Source: Anticarsia gemmatalis
Lineage: Eukaryota; Arthropoda; Insecta; Lepidoptera; Erebidae
Assembly: GCF_050436995.1 (NCBI RefSeq)
Contig: NC_134757.1
Location: forward strand, 10,986,501-11,050,500
Direction of reading: 5' to 3'
Length of the DNA: 64,000 bases
Positions 27,501-36,500 of this stretch are shown piece after piece. The notes beneath the pieces are model-generated. The model did no database searches. It had not been told where the DNA came from and saw only the letters and a program-made list of their open reading frames with translations. Made by a program: the position numbers and the translations under genes. Numbering within the stretch: the first letter of the stretch is position 1; each line of letters begins with the position of its first letter.

Positions 27501-30500
27501 TGTGCAGCTACTAACCAAATTGCTGCAAGAAAATTCGTGCATTATACTCACTTCCTCATTTCAGAGAATTTCTGGAATATTCCTACATGAATTTCGCTAT
27601 ATTTTTTGCCTGTATAAAATTACTGAGCATCCGTGTAGCTTGGAATATTTAAAAATACAAGTTTAATAATAGTACTGGAGGCAGTATGAAAGTATGTTAT
27701 TCGTGCATTTTTAGTTAGTTTACTAACTGTGTAGTTCAAGTTGTTTGCATAAGCATAGTTTAGTACAATGTGCTTATTTCAATATTTTTATATTGATGTC
27801 TACTCTTTTTTGTGGAGTAAAGACGAGTTTATCAATTGATACTCATTATTTGTCTACTAGTTGAGACTAGTAGACAAATAATGAGTAAACTTCTCAAAAA
27901 GGTTTTATCGAAATGATTGCGTCGGAATACTTTTAACTTTAAATCTCGTGTGGCATTTTTAAAAGAAGATGATCATTTTGTTCTTTGTAATAAACAGAAA
28001 TATGTTGTAATCGTTGAAGCAAAAACAAAAAGATTTAATTGGAATCCAAGGAGGATAGGGTACAGTGGAGTATTCTAATCAAGTCGTTCAATATTTGTTA
28101 CACGTTCAGCAAAATTAGGGCCTTCAACAATAGTGAAAAGAACTGCTACGATGTTATCAACTTTAACTGCATAAAACTAACAAAGTAAATACAAATTCAA
28201 ATAATATTTTAGTTGATACAGTAAAACGGTAAAACTTCGGTACTCAGTGTTAAAAGCATTTCTTAACATAACGGACTTATTACTAACTTTGCCCGCCGAC
28301 TTTGTACGCTTTTAAACGATAATTACCTTTCTTACGGGAATTTCGGAATGAAGTGCCGCAGTTTGCAAGAATTCAGCCTTTTAAATTATTAAAACTGCAC
28401 CAGAATTGGTCCAGTGCTGAAAGTTTGAATACACATTACGACCAAAGATGTAATGTGCATAAAAAGTTGAGTATCACTTAAAATTTTAACATTTTGACTG
28501 CGACTGCCAAAAACTGTTGATTTATAATAATATATCTTGACTAAGAAGAACTGTTGCAGATTTCCAAGTGACAAAATTTCAGTACATACAATCCTGAAAC
28601 ATCCGTTGCAACAACTGTATGTATTTTTGTTACATAGGACCCTCTAACTCACGAACTTCAAATGTTTTCATAAAAACTGTATCAAACCCGCCTTTCGTCA
28701 GCTGCATAAGCTTGTAAACTATTGACGGTCTTAATCTAAAAATTTTTATACCTAATCCAGCCACGACTTACCTACACGTCTTTACTAAGTGGACTATATC
28801 ACGAACTAGCTGACCCGCGCAACTTCGCTTGCGTCACATAAGAGATAATGGGTCAAAATTTTCCGTAGCGTGATGATATATAGCCTTTAGCCTTCCTCGA
28901 TAAATGGGCTATCTAACACTGAAAGAATTTTTCAAATCGGACCAGTAGTTCCCGAGATTAGCGCGTTCAAACAAACAAACAAACTCTTCAGCTTTATAAT
29001 ATTAGTGTAGATGACGCAATAAATCTTTTCAACGTAACCCAAAATCCACGTGTAAAGTTATTCTAATAGTTTTGTTAGAGAATAATCCGAAGTATATTTA
29101 AAATGGCTGTAGAATATCATTGGGTATCTGTTGAGTGAGCGTGCGAGTCCCTTTTTAAGCCTCATTCACAATACAGTCCCATTTCAAAGAAGAACCCATA
29201 TCATGTGCTGTAAACGCCTCAGCTTATCCGTTAGGTATTGGTGCCAGTGAAAGCGATTAGCGGTTTTATATTTTTGTTGTAAATTTTAAATATTTTAATG
29301 TGAGATTTGAGGGAAATATTATTTCAGGTGTAAGAGAGTTAAAGTAGTCTTACGATTAAGTAATCTTAATTTACGCTTGTAAACGATATTTTTTTTGTTT
29401 AATTTGATGTATGTATAAAAGTAGTAGTCTACAATACGAAAAACTATGTATTTAAAGCGGGTTTCCATATTGGATTTCGACAAACAAATCGATTGATAGA
29501 CTGTTACTACAATTTAAAAAAAGAAAGGGCGTTATATTATGTATGTACGTATGTACTATGTACTTCAATTATAATAGTTTGTTACCTAAATTAGCAATAG
29601 CTGGCTTAGTGAATTAAAGTTTAAAGTTTAGGGTGTAAAAATGTACACCAAAACTAATACTAAAACTCTAAATAATAATGCAAAAGCTGGATCGCAAACA
29701 ATACTCTAACCAGTTATTCGTCGAGCATACTTTGCTTCAACTAAACGATATTAGTTCTATAAATTTATCGAGTTTCCATTTAACAACGGGTGAGAGGATC
29801 GATAACAAAGAGGGTTGCACTTGAAATACCGATATTTGATGCGTTGGTAAACTAATTGAAAATATTCTATCAAAAGTAAAGTTAAATTGAGTTAATAATT
29901 TTAGTGCGAAACTTGTAAAAAATGATATTCCATACTCAAAATCTACTATTTTGAGTATGGTAGTCACATAGTGTATTATTTGACTACTGATGATAATATG
30001 ACTGAGATATGGTATGATATGGAGATACTGTGGTTATTGTAGTGAGAGTAAAGCTTTACGCAGTCCGTCTATGGCTAGTAATTTCCGATGAGATTAGTAA
30101 TTAATATAAAATAATGTATACCTGTAACAAAATAATGGTTTCCAAAATAATGTCATTTGTAATTAACTTTCAGCTCTCGCAACTTTTACACATAATATTA
30201 TAACGTAACGGGTTTCCAAACTTTTAATTTTCAATCGCATTTGAGACTCGTTTCATTATAATATTATATGTCATTTGTTATATAATTATACGACGGGCTT
30301 TAAGTCATGTATGTAACTTATTGCCATATTTAAATCGCTCACAGTAACACCGTTCCGTTTTTAAGTAAATTTTTTTTTTATGAATATTTGTGTTATTTGC
30401 TTTTATTTTATGCTGGAAAGTCAGTAGTGTATAAAATACACTCGAGTTTTACTGTTTAAATTGTCAGCAATATACATATAATAGATAATATCACGGTTAT

Positions 30501-33500
30501 TATATCCGAAAGTGAGAAGACGTGTATAAAATACATTCGCGTTACGCCATTAACAATGTTAGTCCCATGTAATATATAGGGGGTGAGTTAATTTCCATAT
30601 GTATTTTTTTGTCTTTTTAAACCGCTCACAGTAAGACCGTTTCCTTAACTAGGTAAACCCTTTCATCGTCACATCGCAATGCAGACTTAAGTAAGTGATT
30701 TGTAAGACGAGGGCACACTTTGTTTAAAGTATTGTCACTGTTAAATGTATGTCAGAGTGATCTGACTTCTGACTACCGACCTACTGCTTTGTTTTGTTAA
30801 ACAATTACTGGTTTTGGCTACTATTTTGTAGAACCAAAGAAACTGTGTTATATTTTTTATTGTTTTTCAGGTTATGATAGACCTGGTTAAGTACATTTAA
30901 ATATTTTTTTTATGAATATTTTTGTTATTAGGTTTTATTTATGCTCGAAAGTATAGTCAGAAGTGTATAAAATACACTCAAGTTTTGCTGTTTAAATTGT
31001 CAGAAATATATAAAAGATAATATCACGGTTATTATATCCGAAAGTATAAACAGTCGTGTATAAAATACATTCGCGTTACGCCATTAACAATGTTAGTCCC
31101 ATGTTATATATAGGGGGTGAGTTAATTTTCATATGTATTTTTTTGTCTTTTTAAATCGCTCACAGTGACACCGTTTCCTTAACTAGGTAAACCCTTTCAT
31201 CGTCACATCGCAATCCAGACTTAAGTAAGTGATTTGTAAGACGAGGGCACACTTGTTTAAAGTATTGTCACTGTTAAATGTATGTCAGAGTGATCTGACT
31301 TCTGACTACCGACCTACTGCTTTGTTTTGTTAAACGATTACTGGTTTTCGCAATTGTTATGTAGAGCAAAAATATGTCTTGAAGGAATTTACTATCTTTA
31401 AGACTGTTGTATACCTGAGTTAGTATGTTTTTGCTATTTTTTTGTGTTATTAAAATACAATATGACAAGATTTATGGATGTAAATGAAGCTAGCGAAGTT
31501 TGTAAGGATCTTACTAAGTGGCGTTCTCTGGTCTCTGTTGACCCGATCTATCGATATTAAAAAATGGCGTGATTTCATGTATGTATCTATGTACTATGTA
31601 GCTATGGTGAGATATAAAACGCGTATCCATGTAAAAATATTAACTCATATTTATTATATTCATGGCTATGGTCAGAGATATATAAAACAGTTTAAATATC
31701 ATTTACAACATTATTATTTTGTAAATGTTGAGTCTAAATCAAAACTTTGTTATATTAGGAATTGAAGCATGAGCAAACTGTAAGTAATTGATTTTTTTGT
31801 ATAGGTTTATTTTGGTATTATTATGCCAGCAAACCGAACTTGTAACACCAAACACATTCCACACAAAACACAGGATAGTGCAGACAAGGACAAAATGATT
31901 CCACAAGTATAATTAACTAGCGATAAACATTTCGTCTAGCTTAAATTAATATACTACCTCCCAGTTTTTGTCCAAAACAGATACTAAATTTACATCTTAA
32001 TTAACAAACAAGATAATTAATAACTACTATCAAACTAATTACATCGTCCGAAAAACTCGAACATTATATTTGAAACTGAAAATTGTAACTCCCGTTAATT
32101 TTGTATGTCGCAAGAAAATTAATTATTAATTACTTTCTCAAGTTAACATCGCCTGTGAACGAAAGGTACATGAAATTAATTCTTCATCTTAATTTATACG
32201 GCTCATTGGTAAGTATAAAGGTATAGATATATAGATATTATTCTGTTGGTGAATCAGTATTAAGCTGGTTTATGTTCAGTTATACAATGTTACACAGATA
32301 ACTTTATATAGAGGAGTCCATACAGTCAGTACTATCGAGTATCGAGAGTTTGACATTTAAAATGTACTCTAAAAAACGTTCCTACGGTGTCCGGCTGTCA
32401 TCTACAGTCCCTGATCACATTCTGATACAAAAATCTCGATGGCTCTAGATAGTCGATAGCGGTGGAGAATCGCGCTAGTATTTCAGGAAAAAACACCCAG
32501 CGATCAAAATTTTAGGAGAAAGCGATTAAAGGAAACGGCGTTTTTCGTTAATTTTGGTGTTTGCTGCAAATACATTATTTAAAAATTCAAAAAAATCAAG
32601 TGATCTCAGATTTGTATAGTAAATACAATGCTCATTTTCTTAATTCTACAAAAAATGAAATCTATACTGATAATATAAATGCGACAGTAGGCGTCACTGT
32701 CTATTATGCTTTCTAACTAAAACACTTACAGGATTTGATGAACTTTAGTATGGACTTTATCTATCGAAGACTCAGGAAGAAATATTCAGGATACTTTGTT
32801 GAAATAGGAAATGAAACTTTCTATGGAGACGGAGCCGTGTGGAACACCTTGTATTGCCATAGTGTAAAAGTATTTTATTCTCAAAGTCCATATTATCAGA
32901 TTAATGGTAGTAGTAAAATGAATAATACCTTGTATAAAACAAAACCAAGTGTGTCGGACAAAGATTAATGATTGTGATATGCATGCATGTAGAAACAAGT
33001 GCCTTTTTTCATTATAAGGTTTATACTTTAAGTATAAGTTCAATTAACCTTTATTCTTAAATTTTATCATTTATTGATGACATGAAAATGAATGAAGTCT
33101 ATACATTTTATTTCACATAACATCAAGCTTTTTATAGCCTAAGGTCTGAGCACTGGTTATTAAATACTAACACATTTTGCCCCTTGAAATGTTAGACATC
33201 ACTAATCTCCTGACTAATGTAATTATTCCAAAAGACATGGATAATTTCACAGCAACAATGCCGACTCAATAGTCACCCTTGAGACCTCGTGGTCTGCTGC
33301 CGATTGTCTACAATTGGAACCATCGAGTATCGAGAGTTTGACTTTTAAAATGTACTGCCTTATTAGATTTTGCGACGCCCGCTTGAGGTGCTGATCAGCG
33401 GGCTTATCACTTGTCTCAGTGAACAGCTAGTTTACGTCAAATTGATAATCACTATTCAGTACATTGCTGCATTGACATAACGTGCTATCCACTATTATCT

Positions 33501-36500
33501 AAGGGAGAAAGCAATGTACAGCATAGTGGCTTTCAAATTAGTGTCAACTGAGATGCCCCCTTGATAGCTAGCTGGTTGTCAGTAGTCAATAGTGGTAGAA
33601 AATCACGGTACAGTACTTACTCAAAATACCGAGAACATACTATTTCTATTTAAAAACCTAATACCACATAGCAATACCTATTCTCTTAAAACTATAATCT
33701 ATGCGACCCTTTATTAACAACGCGGCTTGCATATTAACGAGCTGCATTAAAATGCAAGATGCGTCACAACTAAGTCACGCATACTAATTACAGTAGGAAA
33801 AGAAAGAAAATTAATTATGAATGAGGAACAAATTGTTTATGTACTTAGCATGTGTGGATGTAGCTAGAAAGCTGCTTTGTAGCAAGTAAGTATGCATATT
33901 TAGCTGCAAAATGCGTGCTTAATTTTATCAACTGTATATCGAAATGTGTTAATTCTTATTATACGTTTTGGTACCTCAAGTGTGAGCCATTTTAGGCATA
34001 AATTAGTGCAATTATTGCGTTCTTCAGTACCAAATAACAAAACCGACTAGGAAACTTACAACCACAATATCACGTATTTTTCCATAACTTTAGAGAGACA
34101 CTAACAATTTAAAATTTTGACTTTTCATAAAGTAAAATACTAGGATGCTAAATGAAAATGCAAGCTTCCAAAGAATTAAAAACGATTACCCCAAAACAGA
34201 CACAAAAAGAATACGACAATCAGCAGAAATCGCATCCCAACACACAATTCCGATACACGTTTAATTATATTTTCAATTAGAAACACCAATTACATTCGCA
34301 TGGGAATACCTCGATAAACGTTATGAAGGAACGTACGTGAATGGACAAATACGGGAATAATGAATGAATTTTAAATTGTGTTGATACAATCGCGAGAGGG
34401 GAAATTAAGCGGAATACAGTGTAACGTTTTTGTGTACTTTTGTGTGGCCGATCTTGTTTGGTTCCAACTGAAGGGTAGGGATCATAGTGGGAGTTTTAAA
34501 TGTATGTTAATGATGTTATCACTATATATTATAAAAGAAAGTTCCATCGCCGTATATGTCTGTATCTTCGTGTTAAACTTTAAACCTACTGAACGCATTT
34601 TGAGTGATGTTTGGTAATAGATAGGATTTATTAAGGCCAACACGGACATGCCACGACATTTCTTTAGAAATAAGTAAGTAGCAGGAAAGTACAAACATAA
34701 TATATTATTATATTTTTAATTTTATCTATATATTTAGTTGTAAAAAACAAAAGTATCATACTAGTGAGTTTTACATAATATTATGTACATACACAAGCAT
34801 ATTTTTATAAAAATTAGTGTCAGTTATGAGAGGGTAAGTAGACAATATAATTCTACAAAAGTTTAAGAATATACTGGTTTATTTTAAAGGGGCTTTATAC
34901 TTCAATAGATTATTAGGACTACAAATTTCACCAATATTTTAAGTTCATTGACTATTATCAGCAACTAAAATCTTTACGATGCTTGATAACGTAAAATATA
35001 TCTCAAAAATTGAGAAAATATTATTTTCGGTAGAGGTTTTTTTGGGAAATTTTCGCGCCCAAGGCTCTACCAATTTTGTGAGATAGACCTTTCTTAATGC
35101 CAGATAAAGGGCGCTATAACTCATGATTACGCTAAACTACCACATATATACCTCCTTAGACGATCTTTAGAAACATACATTACTATAACATACTGCTATA
35201 AAGAACAGAACAAGATTTTATGTAAACAAACTCGTGTTTTTGCTTTTTGGACTCGGAACTTGTGTATAAGCCTGCTGATTCCCAATGCTATAAGTCTTTT
35301 CTATTTTATATTTAAATTTTCTTAACAACTTCCCGTAGTTTGATACTGCGAACAGTTTGAATAAAAAAATAAAATTATACACCTTTACTCTCACCTCCGG
35401 TTATAACAAGCACGATGTTATTTAACCATACAAGTAATAAAAGAGAGTTGAATATTTAATATTGAAATTTTCTCTCGGAATTAATTTTATTAGCGTCACT
35501 GTCGATCCCGTTCAAAAACATCAACATCTTTAATTGCAGGAAGTCGATCGCTTTTAATCGAAAATGCCATCTTCGCGAGACGGACGACTTCGCCTCTGAA
35601 ATATACATTTAAAATACTACTACGACTTTCTCAAGCAATCATTTATGGACTTAAGAACCCTTTAACATAAATAAGAACTAACTTCTTTACATTTAAGCGT
35701 AAAATTAACGAGTTTTACGACTTTTCACAAAAGACAAACACCCAGTAAAGCAAGAAATGTTTTTCTTTCAACGGATCAGTGAAAAAACAACGGAATTTCA
35801 AATATACGAAGTGAAAAAAAATCAAAGGAAATGTAAAAATTAAAAGTTGGAGTCCTGGCCTTCGTTGTAAATGATTCATAAAAGAATTTGTTGAATTAAA
35901 AACTTTCAGAAGTTCCCTATCTCGTTTCGATTGTAATGAATGGGTCAAGGATTTTTGAGGGAAACGAAAATATTTTTTTGGTCGGCTTTCGCGGAGTTAT
36001 GAAAGGTCTCTGTTGGTAGCAGACTTTTAAGGTTTGTTTGATATTTTGATAAAAGACTTTTAAATATTATTGTTTAGTTTGTATACTCGTTGGGCCCTAA
36101 AGAAGATTGACTTCATTATTTGTTTGCTTTTTCGAACAGTACTTGGTATTTTTTGACACAATATTTTTTGTTGTATTCAGATCTTCTCTGATAAGCTTTT
36201 ACAAGCAACATTTTAAATGGTTTCTTGATACAAGTACCTGTTAATTTAATGTTACAATATTATTGTACGGCAACGTAACAGACCGCAGTTTTATAAAGCG
36301 ACCGCACGATGTCAAAAACACACTACAATATCGTTACTCCACCTCTACAATATAGAAATTCAGAAAACATATAAATTTGTTTCTGTTGAACACATTTATT
36401 TACTCCTTAATAGTGTAGTAAAATATGAGTCAATATGATGGCAGTATTTTTGGCCTAGGTTGCTTAAAGCCTGCATAATTTCCCCGTATGGGTATTTATT

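Noticed and set aside
27840..27887. Possible microRNA precursor
   Set aside because: The stem is only 21 bp with a six-base loop, too short for a typical animal precursor, and there is no flanking pairing. Retained only as a hairpin.
30375..31370. Long terminal repeats of a retrovirus-like element
   Set aside because: The two copies are almost adjacent with only about 60 bases between, without primer site or coding interior, so tandem duplication is the better explanation.
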